From NCBI RefSeq assembly GCF_947496195.1, contig NZ_CANMBY010000004.1:117027-181026 (forward strand): a stretch of 64,000 nucleotides of DNA. The letters run 5' to 3'. The notes under the pieces were generated by a model. It made no database searches. It was not told the DNA's origin and saw only the letters and a list, made by a program, of their open reading frames with translations. Below are positions 39,314-48,823 of this stretch, one piece after another. Numbering within the stretch: position 1 is the stretch's first letter; each line of letters starts with the position of its first letter. Position numbers and translations under genes: made by a program. This DNA is from an uncultured Polaribacter sp. (GTDB lineage Bacteria; Bacteroidota; Bacteroidia; Flavobacteriales; Flavobacteriaceae).

Positions 39314-41740
39314 ATGAGTTTTAAAAAGTTTAATTCTAATTTACAGACCTACATAATTATATGTTTTTCATTGTTATTATGTTATTGGTTAATTGGTTTA
39401 TATGAAGTTTTTTCGATGCTTTTTATTGGTAGAGAGTTACCAAGCTTATTAAAAGTTATTGGGTTTAAGTTTTTAAATCATTTACTCACTATACTTTTTG
39501 TTTTTGTAATATTTTATCCTATTTATTTTCTTTTAAGTAGAAAAAAACTAAACATTGCAGTTATAACTATAAAGGTGCTTTTTATATTACTTATATTATC
39601 AGAATTAGCATTAACAAAATATAGTTTAACTACATTACTTAATTTAGGTGCAGATTTATTAGGTTATTCTTTAGATGATATCATGCTTACTGTAACTTCA
39701 TCAGAAAGTGCCTCTTTTTTAAGTTACTTGCCTTTTTTAATATTTCCAGTATTATTTTTAGCTAGTTGTTTTTTCTTAAGAAAATCAATGTTTTTTAAAT
39801 ATTCTGGTCGTGTTTTTATAACATTAACTCTTGTAGTAGTTGTTATGAAATTCGCCAATAAAGATTTTTCAAATGCAATTTATCAAAATAAAACATACTT
39901 TTTTATAGCTGATGTATTACGAGTTCAAATCGAAAAAAATGCTATTGATGCTGAAATAGCAAATGGGGGAGAAGAGTACCCTCTTTTAAAAGCTTCTAGT
40001 AGTTATGAAGATGTATTAGGTAGTTACTTTAATTTAGGAACAGAAAAACCAAATATTGTATTTATTCTTGTTGAAGGGTTAGGTTCAGAATTTGTTGGAG
40101 ATAGACAATTTAGCGGATTTACGCCTTACCTAAATTCTTTAATACCTAAATCGCTTTTTTGGGATAATTTTTTAAGTAACACAGGTAGAACTTTTGGAGC
40201 TTTACCTTCTATTATGGCTTCTGTGCCATTTGGAGAGAAAGGTTTTTTAGAACTAGAAGAAACGCCTTCTCATCATTCATTATTTAGTATTTTAAAGAAT
40301 AATGGTTACTCTACATCTTTCTATTCTGGAGATCAGTCTAGTTTTGATAAAAAAATAAATTTCTTAGAATATAATGATGTAGAAAATATTATTGATGAAA
40401 ATCAATATGAGAGTTCTTATAAAAAGTCTGTAAATAAGTCAACAGGTTTTTCTTGGGGCTTTTCAGATTATGAGATTTTTCAAAAAACATTGGCAACTAT
40501 AGATCAAATTCCTAATCCAAGATTTGATTTAATTACCACACAAACCATACATGAACCATTTGAGTTTCCTTTACAAGAGGAATACATGAAAAAAATTGAT
40601 AAACTACTTAATTCTAATCAGAAATTTAATACATCAAAAAAACAGTTAAGTAGCTATAAAAATATATTTGCAACCATTTTATATGCTGATAATAGTATAG
40701 AAATGTTTATGAATAATTACAAAAAGAGACCAGATTATAAGAATACAATTTTTATTATTTCAGGTGATCATAGAGTAATACCAATTGCACAAAAAGACAA
40801 GTTGTGCAGATTTAATGTGCCTTTTATTATTTATAGTCCTATGCTTAAAGAGGCTAAGAAAATGAAATCTATTAATTCTCATTTTGATGTGCCTCCAACT
40901 TTATTAGCATTCTTAGCGAATAACTATGATGTTAGTTTGCCTAAAAAAGTAGCTTGGATTGGAGAAGGTATAGATACCACAGCAAATTTCACCAACAAAC
41001 ATAATATACCTTTAATGCGTTATAAAGGAACAATAAATGATTATTTGTACAAAGAATATATGTTTTCTGATGGAAGATTATATAAAATTAAAGAAGATTT
41101 TAATACAGTTGAGGTAACAGATGAACAAGTTTTAGATACTATAAAAAAACAATTAAAAGCATTTAAGAATTTGAATGCATATGTTACTAAAAATGATAAA
41201 ATAATATCAGAGAACACAAATACTGCAGTATTAAAAAGGTATAAATTTTCTGATGAAGAAAAAGAACGATTAGAAAAAATTACAGCAGATATGAATCCTG
41301 ATCAAATGTTTGAGTTAGCAAGACAAAAAGCATTTAACAATCAAAGAGATTCAGCTAGGCTAATTTGTAATTATATTTTAAAAACTTCTCCAAATTATAT
41401 AGATGTTAGAATATTAAAAGGAAGAACTTTAGCTTGGGATAAACAGTATGCTATTGCAGAAGAAGAGCTTAAAAATGCTTTAAAAAGATCTCCTTATTAT
41501 TATGATTCTTATTTAGCTTTGTTAGATGTGTATTGGTGGTCTTCTCAAAATGAAAAAGCCATAGATATTTTTAATAAAGCAAAAGAAAGAGATATAAATA
41601 ATGATGAAATTGCTTTTAAGTTGGCAAGAGCATACAAAACTATGAATAAGAATAATGAAGCTCTTAAAATTATGGATAGTATTCTTAAAAAGAATCCAAA
41701 TAATAGTCAATATATCAACTTTAAAAATTCATTAAAATGA
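39314..41740 (+). CDS. LTA synthase-like sulfatase-fold transferase with C-terminal TPR domain
   Basis: 808 residues. Five membrane helices fall roughly in 12-190. A periplasmic alkaline-phosphatase/sulfatase fold follows (about 245-560) with IVFILVEGLGSEF (metal-binding Glu), a nucleophile region NTGRTFGALPSIMAS, and ISGDHR. This is the LtaS/phosphoglycerol or phosphoethanolamine transferase group. From residue 665 a TPR domain is appended that resembles the N-terminus of the next gene product. It may decorate the glycan with phospho-groups while binding it through the TPR (inference). It overlaps the next gene by 4 bp. Confidence 0.88.
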   Translation: MSFKKFNSNLQTYIIICFSLLLCYWLIGLYEVFSMLFIGRELPSLLKVIGFKFLNHLLTILFVFVIFYPIYFLLSRKKLNIAVITIKVLFILLILSELALTKYSLTTLLNLGADLLGYSLDDIMLTVTSSESASFLSYLPFLIFPVLFLASCFFLRKSMFFKYSGRVFITLTLVVVVMKFANKDFSNAIYQNKTYFFIADVLRVQIEKNAIDAEIANGGEEYPLLKASSSYEDVLGSYFNLGTEKPNIVFILVEGLGSEFVGDRQFSGFTPYLNSLIPKSLFWDNFLSNTGRTFGALPSIMASVPFGEKGFLELEETPSHHSLFSILKNNGYSTSFYSGDQSSFDKKINFLEYNDVENIIDENQYESSYKKSVNKSTGFSWGFSDYEIFQKTLATIDQIPNPRFDLITTQTIHEPFEFPLQEEYMKKIDKLLNSNQKFNTSKKQLSSYKNIFATILYADNSIEMFMNNYKKRPDYKNTIFIISGDHRVIPIAQKDKLCRFNVPFIIYSPMLKEAKKMKSINSHFDVPPTLLAFLANNYDVSLPKKVAWIGEGIDTTANFTNKHNIPLMRYKGTINDYLYKEYMFSDGRLYKIKEDFNTVEVTDEQVLDTIKKQLKAFKNLNAYVTKNDKIISENTNTAVLKRYKFSDEEKERLEKITADMNPDQMFELARQKAFNNQRDSARLICNYILKTSPNYIDVRILKGRTLAWDKQYAIAEEELKNALKRSPYYYDSYLALLDVYWWSSQNEKAIDIFNKAKERDINNDEIAFKLARAYKTMNKNNEALKIMDSILKKNPNNSQYINFKNSLK

Positions 41741-43017
41741 TACACTTTTCAAAAATTAATTTAATTTTTTTGTTGATTATTACTTGTACTGCTTATTCAC
41801 TTCAATCGCAACAAAAAGAATTTAAAGGCAACCCAGATACTGCTTTTAAAGTTGCTAGAGAATTGGCTTTTAATGGTAAAAGAAAACAAGCACAAGATTC
41901 TTTAAAATTAATACTTACAAAATACCCCAATTATCTTGATATTAGAGCCTTTTTGGCTAGTACATATTCTTGGGATGGTAACTACAATTCAGCAAGAAAA
42001 GAATTTGAATATGTATTAGAAAAAGATGAAAATAGAAAAGCAGATTGGATAGCTTACATAAAAAATGAACAGTATGCAGAGAAGTATTATAAAGCATTGC
42101 AATTATCAGAAAAAGCACTAAAAATTTTCCCAAATGATTATGATCTTCTATTGCTAAAAGGGAAGTCTCAATTTAATAGAGGTCATAAAGAAGATGCCTT
42201 AGAAACGATTGAAGAGGCTATTTTAATTCATCCAGAGAATAAAGATTTACTAAATTATAAAACTTCTTTAGAAAGAAATTTAAGTACTAATACAATTGGG
42301 CTAAGTGTGTCATTAGATTATTATGACTTAGATAAAAATAATGGTAGAGCAAATATGTATTACAGTACTTTAAGTTATTCTAGACAAACCAAATTCGGAA
42401 GTATAAATGCTAAATTAAATTACTCAAATAGATTTGAAACAGATAACTATCAATTTGAGTTAGACTTATATCCAAGAATAGCAAACGGACTTTATGCATA
42501 CGTAAGTGGAGGTTTCTCTAATAGTCCCTTAAATCCAACACAAAGATATGGTTTCGAATTATTTAAATCTTTACCTGCGAGTTTAGAATTGTCTGCAGGC
42601 TTTAGATGGCTTAAATTTTCTACAGAAACTACCATTTGGACAGGTTCTTTAGGATGGTACACAGGTAATAGTTATTGGGCTTTTAGAACATATATAACTC
42701 CTGGAGATCCTGGAGCAAGTAAATCTGGAAGATTAATTTATAGAAAATATAGAAGTGATGCAGATAACTACTGGACTTTTGAAGTTGGTTTTGGTGCATC
42801 ACCTGCTTTAGATAGATTTGCACCTGGTTTTACAGGAGATGAGATTTTTCAATTAGATTCACAAGCATTAGTATTAGGCTACTTTTTTTCTACAAAAAAC
42901 AAGAAAAACTTATGGTCTTTTAATGTAAGTGCTTTTAGAGAAGAAAAACCTTTTGCTAAAGGAGATTATTTTGTGTATACTTCTTTGGGTGTAAGTTATT
43001 CAATTCGTTTTAAATAA
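41737..43017 (+). CDS. YaiO-family outer membrane beta-barrel protein with TPR domain
   Basis: 426 residues. A signal peptide (about 1-24) precedes TPR helices (about 36-180), then a beta-barrel domain (about 185-426) of alternating aromatic strands ending in SYSIRFK. The layout, periplasmic TPR plus C-terminal barrel, parallels the PgaA and BcsC exporters, although the barrel belongs to the YaiO family. Together with the upstream GT2 and transferase it suggests a synthase-to-outer-membrane export path. Its precise channel function is not shown by sequence alone. Confidence 0.87.
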   Translation: MIHFSKINLIFLLIITCTAYSLQSQQKEFKGNPDTAFKVARELAFNGKRKQAQDSLKLILTKYPNYLDIRAFLASTYSWDGNYNSARKEFEYVLEKDENRKADWIAYIKNEQYAEKYYKALQLSEKALKIFPNDYDLLLLKGKSQFNRGHKEDALETIEEAILIHPENKDLLNYKTSLERNLSTNTIGLSVSLDYYDLDKNNGRANMYYSTLSYSRQTKFGSINAKLNYSNRFETDNYQFELDLYPRIANGLYAYVSGGFSNSPLNPTQRYGFELFKSLPASLELSAGFRWLKFSTETTIWTGSLGWYTGNSYWAFRTYITPGDPGASKSGRLIYRKYRSDADNYWTFEVGFGASPALDRFAPGFTGDEIFQLDSQALVLGYFFSTKNKKNLWSFNVSAFREEKPFAKGDYFVYTSLGVSYSIRFK

Positions 43018-43018
43018 A

Positions 43019-43870
43019 TTATAGATTAGCTTTAATCATTCGATCATTACCAAACAAATCTTTACGTAGCTCTATATTATTAAAACCTTTTTTAGATAAC
43101 ATTTCTTTAGTTTCTTGACCTAAATATTGGTTGATTTCAAAAAAAAGTAAACCGTTTTTAGTTAAATGATTTTTTGCTAAATCTGCGATTTTAATGTAAA
43201 AAATCAAAGGATTTGAGTCACTAACAAATAAAGCAGAATGAGGTTCATTTTGTAAAACATTATTTTTTATTTCCACTTTTTCTAACTCTCTAACATAAGG
43301 TGGATTTGATACAATAATATCAAAAGAAGTTTCTAATTCTTTAGTTAATAAAATGTCCTTTTCTATAAAATTGATATTTACCTCATTTAACTTAGCATTT
43401 TGTTTTGCAATTTCTATAGCTTTTTTTGAGATATCTATAGCAGAAACAGATAAATTTTTATTTTTTTTAGCTAATGAAATAGCTATACAACCAGAGCCTG
43501 TACCAATATCTAGAATTGAAGTTTTTTTCTTTTTTTGAAACTCTAACTCTTGTAAAATCCATTCTACTAATTCTTCTGTTTCTGGTCTAGGAATTAAAGT
43601 GTCTTTTGTCACTAAAAAAGGATAACCATAAAACTCAGTTTTACCTAAAATATATTGAATAGGCTCTTCTTTCTTTAGTTGATTAAGAGCTTTTTCAAAT
43701 TTTAAAAAATCAGTATTTTCAATTGTTTTATTTGGTTGCAAACTAAAATCAATTCTTTGTAAATCAAGATATTCTTCAATCAAATAAAAGAAAAAAGTAT
43801 TGATTTCTGTTTTAGGATATAGTTTAGAAAGACTATTTAAATAATGCGTTTTTAATTCTTTTAGAGTCAT
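43019..43870 (-). CDS. prmC: Peptide chain release factor N5-glutamine methyltransferase
   Basis: 283 residues. The class I methyltransferase motif ILDIGTGSGCIAISLAKKN (about 121-139) and the active-site NPPY in IIVSNPPYVREL define PrmC. It methylates the Gln of the GGQ motif in release factors RF1 and RF2. It ends one base from the convergent YaiO gene and follows cardiolipin synthase by 6 bp in one minus-strand operon. Confidence 0.95.
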   Translation of the reverse strand: MTLKELKTHYLNSLSKLYPKTEINTFFFYLIEEYLDLQRIDFSLQPNKTIENTDFLKFEKALNQLKKEEPIQYILGKTEFYGYPFLVTKDTLIPRPETEELVEWILQELEFQKKKKTSILDIGTGSGCIAISLAKKNKNLSVSAIDISKKAIEIAKQNAKLNEVNINFIEKDILLTKELETSFDIIVSNPPYVRELEKVEIKNNVLQNEPHSALFVSDSNPLIFYIKIADLAKNHLTKNGLLFFEINQYLGQETKEMLSKKGFNNIELRKDLFGNDRMIKANL

Positions 43871-43876
43871 AAAAAA

Positions 43877-45301
43877 TTATAATAAAGGACTTAAAAATCT
43901 AGAAAGTCTTTCTAGTGTTTTCTGTTTATTAGATCTGTTTAAAAAATCTTCTAAAACTATTTTTGTTGCATCATTTTTTTGCTTTTCAAATTCACTATTA
44001 ACTTCTTTAACCTTTTCTTTATCAAATGCAATTAAGTTTAATTCATAATTGTGTTCAAAACTTCTACAATCAAAATTTGTAGAGCCTATAGAAACGATAT
44101 CATCATCTATAAAAATAACTTTGCTATGTGAAAAATCATCACGTAAATATATGTTTACACCTGCTTTTAAAAGTGTTTCAAAATAAGAGTACATGCTGTA
44201 TGTTGCTATATTAGAATCACTTTTTTTTGGTAAAACTAAGTTTACTTCAACACCACTTAATGCAGTTGTTTTAAATGCTTCTAGAATAGAAAAAGTAGGA
44301 ATAAAATATGGGTTTAAAACATTAACACTTTTTTCTGCTAGCATTATAAAACTTAGATATTGTTGCATCACCACAGATTGTTCGTAATCTGGACCACTTG
44401 ATACTATTTGCACTTTAGATTTACCTTCTGTATCATATGTTTTCGTGTATTTTTCTTCTTTACTTAAATCTTTATTTGTGGCATAATAATAGTCTTTTAA
44501 AAAAGATTTATGAATGCTTTGTACTGCACAACCTTCAATTTTTATATGAGCATCTTCCCAAATACCTAAGTCAGATTTTTCTTTTACATAATTATCAGAA
44601 ATATTTACACCACCTGCAAAACCGACTTTGTTGTCTATTATTGCAATTTTTCTATGATTTCTATAGTTTACAGAAAACAAAAAACTTCCAAATCTAAAGG
44701 GTGTTTCTGGGTATATTTCCACACCAATTTCTTTTAGAGTTTTTTTTGTTGATGATTTTAGTTCATGACTTCCTAACAAGTCATATAATATTCTAACTTC
44801 AACATTTTCTTTTCTTTTTTCTTTAATAATATCTATTATGTTAGAAAGTACTTTACCATCTTCTATGATGTAATATTGTAAATGAATAAATTCTTTAGCA
44901 TTTTTAAGAGCTTTATATAGCTCATCAATAGCTTCTTTACCGCTTTTTAAAATGGTGATTTTATTACCCTCTTTTAATGCAGCTTTGGTGTTATTAAAAA
45001 TTAGATTCGATATTTTTTTAGCTTTTTCGCTTTCAAGATTAGAAACATCATTTTTATATTCAGTTTTTAAATTCTCTCTTAAATACTTTTTTCTTTTTTT
45101 AGATTCTCTTAGTTCAAAATACTTAATTTTTCTTCTGTTAATACCAAATAAAATAAAGGTAAAAACACCAAGAAAAGGGAATAGAAGTGTAATTAAAATC
45201 CAACTTAAAGATTTAGATGGTTTTACGCCAAAATATAAAATATTGTAAAATGCCCAACTAAATAAGATGAGATGAATTGCTAATAAAACATAGTAAATCA
45301 T
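43877..45301 (-). CDS. cls: Cardiolipin synthase (phospholipase D family)
   Basis: 474 residues. Two N-terminal membrane helices (about 3-21 and 33-52) and two HKD motifs: NHRKIAIIDNKVGFAGG (about 217-233) and SHSKVIFIDDDIVSIGSTNFD (about 393-413). It condenses two phosphatidylglycerols to cardiolipin at the inner membrane. It is the middle gene of a GNAT-cls-prmC operon; the GNAT stop abuts its ATG. Confidence 0.94.
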   Translation of the reverse strand: MIYYVLLAIHLILFSWAFYNILYFGVKPSKSLSWILITLLFPFLGVFTFILFGINRRKIKYFELRESKKRKKYLRENLKTEYKNDVSNLESEKAKKISNLIFNNTKAALKEGNKITILKSGKEAIDELYKALKNAKEFIHLQYYIIEDGKVLSNIIDIIKEKRKENVEVRILYDLLGSHELKSSTKKTLKEIGVEIYPETPFRFGSFLFSVNYRNHRKIAIIDNKVGFAGGVNISDNYVKEKSDLGIWEDAHIKIEGCAVQSIHKSFLKDYYYATNKDLSKEEKYTKTYDTEGKSKVQIVSSGPDYEQSVVMQQYLSFIMLAEKSVNVLNPYFIPTFSILEAFKTTALSGVEVNLVLPKKSDSNIATYSMYSYFETLLKAGVNIYLRDDFSHSKVIFIDDDIVSIGSTNFDCRSFEHNYELNLIAFDKEKVKEVNSEFEKQKNDATKIVLEDFLNRSNKQKTLERLSRFLSPLL

Positions 45302-45796
45302 TTAATTAATTTCTTTAATCATCCAAACATTACAGTTGTAATGGCATGTGTTACCCATTGGTTTATCTAAGTTTTTAAAACCATATTTATTATATAATTT
45401 AACTGCGGCTTTCATATAAGGTAGTGTCTCTAAATAACAAGTTTCAAAACCTAATTCTTTTGCTTTTTCTAAACAGATGGTAATTAATTTAGAACCTAAC
45501 CCTTTGCCTCTTGCAATGGGTAGAAAGTACATCTTTTGAAGCTCGCAAACATTACCATCATAATTATCTAATTGAGCTATACCTGCACCACCAACAATTG
45601 TATTATTATGTTCTAAAACAAAATAACTACTTTTTTCTTTTTGATAGGTTTCAAACATAGTATCAGTAGCTTTATCTTCATAAGCTGTACCTACTTTAGG
45701 TGCTCCCATTTCTAAAATTACACTTCTAATAATTTTAGCAACTTCCTTATTATCAGTAGGTTTTATTTCTCTTATAATAAAATCTTTACTTGTCAT
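45302..45796 (-). CDS. GNAT family N-acetyltransferase
   Basis: 164 residues. GGAGIAQLDNYDGNVCELQKMYFLP (strands 4-5) and the acetyl-CoA motif RGKGLGSKLITICLEKA (about 96-112) are typical GNAT motif A. The acceptor is unknown. It is the first gene of the operon with cls and prmC, but this link may reflect only shared transcription. Confidence 0.9.
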   Translation of the reverse strand: MTSKDFIIREIKPTDNKEVAKIIRSVILEMGAPKVGTAYEDKATDTMFETYQKEKSSYFVLEHNNTIVGGAGIAQLDNYDGNVCELQKMYFLPIARGKGLGSKLITICLEKAKELGFETCYLETLPYMKAAVKLYNKYGFKNLDKPMGNTCHYNCNVWMIKEIN

Positions 45797-45806
45797 TTAT
45801 TACTGT

Positions 45807-45829
45807 ATTTTTGTAACTGCAAGTTACAG
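45807..45829 (+). promoter_or_regulatory. Promoter and overlapping inverted repeat of the LEA-like lipoprotein operon
   Basis: TATTTTTG (45807-45814) fits the -7 element. Directly overlapping it is TGTAACT-GCA-AGTTACA (45813-45829), perfect 7-bp arms around the expected transcription start. It may be an operator or a 5'-end hairpin. Confidence 0.5.
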
Positions 45830-45846
45830 TTTTTCAAAAGAATTTT

Positions 45847-46311
45847 ATGAAGCATAATTTATTTCTTTTAATAATTTTATTCATTCTAATAGGATGTTCT
45901 GTAACCAAACAACCTGTTTTTATAAAAGTAGATAATATTAAAATTACCAGTATATCATCTGATACAATTCGATTAAAAGCAGAAGCTTTTTTTGAAAACC
46001 CAAATGATGTTGGAGGTAAAATTTCTACAGATGAAATTAAAGTACTTGCAAACGGAATTGAAGTTGCACAAGTATCCTCTGAAGAATTTAAAGTACCAGC
46101 AAAAAGAGCATTTGCAATTCCTTTACAAGCAAAAGTACCTGTAAAAAAATTATTGAGCACAAATAAAAATGGAGTTTTAGGTGGGTTATTAAATTCGTTT
46201 TTAACAAAAAAAGTAACAGTTCGTTTAAAAGGAAATTTAGAATATGTTGTTTTTGGATTTAAAAAAGAATTTCTTGTTGATAAAACTAAAGAAGTAAAAA
46301 TTAAATTCTAG
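45847..46311 (+). CDS. LEA type 2 family lipoprotein
   Basis: 154 residues. Signal with lipobox FILIGCSVTKQP (lipidated C17). The rest is a single LEA-2/WHy beta-sandwich: KVDNIKITSISSDTIRLKAEAFFENPNDVGGKIS carries the N-P-N core, and VKIKF ends the protein. Related bacterial proteins are periplasmic; their role is not settled, perhaps stress or lipid related. It is 7 bp before ribD in one operon. Confidence 0.85.
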   Translation: MKHNLFLLIILFILIGCSVTKQPVFIKVDNIKITSISSDTIRLKAEAFFENPNDVGGKISTDEIKVLANGIEVAQVSSEEFKVPAKRAFAIPLQAKVPVKKLLSTNKNGVLGGLLNSFLTKKVTVRLKGNLEYVVFGFKKEFLVDKTKEVKIKF

Positions 46312-46318
46312 TTTTTTT

Positions 46319-47359
46319 ATGACATCTGACGAAATATACATGAATAGATGTTTGCAGATTGCAAAAAACGGAATTGGGCTAACAAGACCAAACCCAAGTG
46401 TGGGTGCAGTAATTGTTTATAAAAATAAAATTATAGGAGAAGGTTTTACTTCTGTTTTTGGAGGCAATCATGCAGAGGTTAATGCTATTAATGCAGTAAA
46501 AGATAAATCACTTTTAAAAGAAGCAACAATTTACGTCACATTAGAACCATGCTCACATTTTGGCAAAACTCCACCTTGTGCAGACTTAATTGTAAAACAT
46601 CAATTTAAGAAGGTAATTATTGGTTGTTTAGATACTAATAGTTTGGTTGCTGGTAAAGGTATAAAACGATTAGAAAAAGCAGGAATAAAAGTGTTAACAG
46701 GTGTTTTAGAAAAAGAATGTAGAAAGCATCATAAACGCTTTTTTACTGATCAAGAAAAGCAAAGACCTTATATTATTTTAAAATGGGCAGAAACTCAAGA
46801 TGGTTTTATAGCACCTAAAAACAAAGAGGGTCAAAAACCAGTTTGGATTTCGAATACGTATTCACAACAATTAGTACACAAATTAAGAGCTAAAGAACAA
46901 GCTATTTTAGTAGGTACAAATACAGTTTTAGCTGATAATCCAAAATTAAATGTACGAAGTTGGTCAGGTCAAAATCCTGTTAGAGTTGTTTTAGATAAAA
47001 ATTTAAGAATACCTAATGATACTTTTATCTATGACTCTTCTATAAAAACAATTATAGTTACTGAAACTAAAAAGATAAGTACAATAAATAATACTGTTTT
47101 TGAAAACATAGATTTTAATAAAAATATTGCAAAACAAGTTTGTGATGTTTTAAAAAAACATGATATTCAATCTGTTATCATTGAAGGAGGTGCAAAAACA
47201 TTGCAAACTTTTATTGATAGTAATTTATGGGATGAAGCTCTTGTTTTTAAAGGTGAAGAATGTTTTAGAGAAGGTGTTAAAGCTCCTAATTTTCATGCAA
47301 AAATTAGTACTGAACTAAATATAAAAGGAGACAAATTAAAAACATATTATAATGATTAA
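46319..47359 (+). CDS. ribD: Bifunctional riboflavin biosynthesis deaminase/reductase
   Basis: 346 residues. The N-terminal deaminase half has the zinc motifs HAEVNAI (about 49-55) and LEPCSHFGKTPPCADL (about 78-93). The C-terminal reductase half (about 150-340) has LKWAETQDGFIA and EGGAKTLQTFI. Together they convert diaminohydroxyphosphoribosylaminopyrimidine to the ribitylamino precursor of riboflavin. It overlaps the following HAD gene by 8 bp. Confidence 0.96.
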   Translation: MTSDEIYMNRCLQIAKNGIGLTRPNPSVGAVIVYKNKIIGEGFTSVFGGNHAEVNAINAVKDKSLLKEATIYVTLEPCSHFGKTPPCADLIVKHQFKKVIIGCLDTNSLVAGKGIKRLEKAGIKVLTGVLEKECRKHHKRFFTDQEKQRPYIILKWAETQDGFIAPKNKEGQKPVWISNTYSQQLVHKLRAKEQAILVGTNTVLADNPKLNVRSWSGQNPVRVVLDKNLRIPNDTFIYDSSIKTIIVTETKKISTINNTVFENIDFNKNIAKQVCDVLKKHDIQSVIIEGGAKTLQTFIDSNLWDEALVFKGEECFREGVKAPNFHAKISTELNIKGDKLKTYYND

Positions 47360-47960
47360 AAATATCATTTTTGACTTTGGAGATATTTTTATCAATCTAG
47401 ATAAAGCTAAGTTTGCAGAAGAAATACAAAAATTAGGAATCCCACAACATCAAGATGAGGTAATTCAAATATTTCATAAATATGAAATGGGCTTAGTTAC
47501 AACAGATTATTTTTTATCTTATTTTCATGAAACTTATCATATAGACAAAGAAGCTTTAGTAACTGCATGGAATTCTATTTTACTTGATTTCCCAAAAAAA
47601 CGTTTTGATTTTTTAAAAGACTTGATGCTTTCAAATAAATACAGGTTGTTTCTCTTGAGTAATACAAATGATTTGCATATTTCTTGGATAAAAAAGAATT
47701 GGGGTTTAGAATTGTATAATGATTTTAAAAATTGCTTTGAACAATTTTATTTATCTCATGAAATTCATTTTAGAAAACCAAATGCAGATATTTATGAGTT
47801 TGTTTTAACTAAAAATCAACTAAAAGCACATGAAACTTTTTTTATTGATGATACAAAAGAAAACACAGATGCAGCCTCTAAATTAGGAATACATGTTTGG
47901 AATTTAAATCCAAAAAACGAAGATGTAACAGAACTATTTTTAAAACACAATTTAAATTGA
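47352..47960 (+). CDS. HAD family phosphatase (subfamily IA)
   Basis: 202 residues. Motif I is NIIFDFGDIFINLDKAK; the normal DxDxT/V is altered to DFGDIF, as in the HAD-IA-v3/YihX group. Motif II is LLSNTND (about 98-104), then K at HFRKPNADIYE and motif IV FIDDTKENTDAA (about 169-180). It hydrolyses a small phosphate ester. Its position after ribD makes it a candidate for the missing riboflavin-pathway dephosphorylation, as reported for some HAD enzymes; speculative. Confidence 0.88.
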   Translation: MIKNIIFDFGDIFINLDKAKFAEEIQKLGIPQHQDEVIQIFHKYEMGLVTTDYFLSYFHETYHIDKEALVTAWNSILLDFPKKRFDFLKDLMLSNKYRLFLLSNTNDLHISWIKKNWGLELYNDFKNCFEQFYLSHEIHFRKPNADIYEFVLTKNQLKAHETFFIDDTKENTDAASKLGIHVWNLNPKNEDVTELFLKHNLN

Positions 47961-48823
47961 TTTACTTAGCATTAAGCATACTTTTTTCCTCGGGCTTATT
48001 TATTATTTTTAAACTTTTTGGGGTTTATAAAATAGATGCATTAAAAGCAATTGTGGTTAATTATTTAGTTGCTTTAACATTTGGGTTTTTAAATGCAAAT
48101 AGAACATTTTCTGTTGCTGAAATTATAGATCAAAATTGGTTTTTTGGAGCAGTAATTTTAGGTGCTATGTTTGTAAGTGTCTTTTTTGTTATGGCAAAAA
48201 CATCGCAAGTAAATGGAGTTTCTGTGGCATCAGTAGCAGGTAAAATGTCTGTGGTTATTCCTGTTTTTTTTGGAGTTTTCCTTTACAATGAAACTGTTAC
48301 CTTGTTAAAAATATCTGGTATTATAATTGCTTTGATAGCTGTTTATTTGGCATCAGTAAAAAATGATAATGTTTTTAAAGGAAAGTCTAATTTACTATTT
48401 CCTGCATTACTTTTTATTGGTTCTGGTTTTATAGATACTTTTTTAAAATATATAGAAACTAATTATGTTTTAAAAGAAGATGTTTCAATTTTTTCAGGGA
48501 CATTATTTGGTATTGCTGCAATTTTCGGAATCGTTATTTTGGCCTTAAAAACTATTAAAAAACCTGAAGCTTTTGGTGTTAAAAACATCATAGCAGGTAT
48601 TGTTTTAGGTATACCAAATTATTACTCTATCATTTTTTTAATAAAAGCCCTTCAAGTAGAAGGTTTTGAGAGTTCTACATTATTCACTTTAAATAATGTG
48701 GGTATTGTAATATTTTCAACAATTATTGGAGTAATTCTTTTTAAAGAAAAGCTTACCTCAAAAAATATTTTAGGAATCATTTTAGCAATATTAGGTATTG
48801 TATTGGTAACATTCGCATCATGA
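47957..48823 (+). CDS. EamA/DMT family transporter, probable TTG start
   Basis: About 288 residues with ten membrane helices in two five-helix repeats and ending in GIILAILGIVLVTFAS. The frame extends up to 47897, but that part overlaps the HAD gene. The best start is TTG 47957, which overlaps the HAD stop (TTGA), giving MIYLALSILFSSGLFIIF, the usual beginning of such transporters. It exports or imports small metabolites; the substrate is unknown. It overlaps yigZ by 4 bp. Confidence 0.85.
   Translation: MIYLALSILFSSGLFIIFKLFGVYKIDALKAIVVNYLVALTFGFLNANRTFSVAEIIDQNWFFGAVILGAMFVSVFFVMAKTSQVNGVSVASVAGKMSVVIPVFFGVFLYNETVTLLKISGIIIALIAVYLASVKNDNVFKGKSNLLFPALLFIGSGFIDTFLKYIETNYVLKEDVSIFSGTLFGIAAIFGIVILALKTIKKPEAFGVKNIIAGIVLGIPNYYSIIFLIKALQVEGFESSTLFTLNNVGIVIFSTIIGVILFKEKLTSKNILGIILAILGIVLVTFAS

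Noticed and set aside
47897..47956. Longer EamA protein starting at 47897
   Set aside because: The extra residues come from the overlapping HAD gene in another frame and are highly basic; TTG 47957 gives the normal transporter N-terminus.
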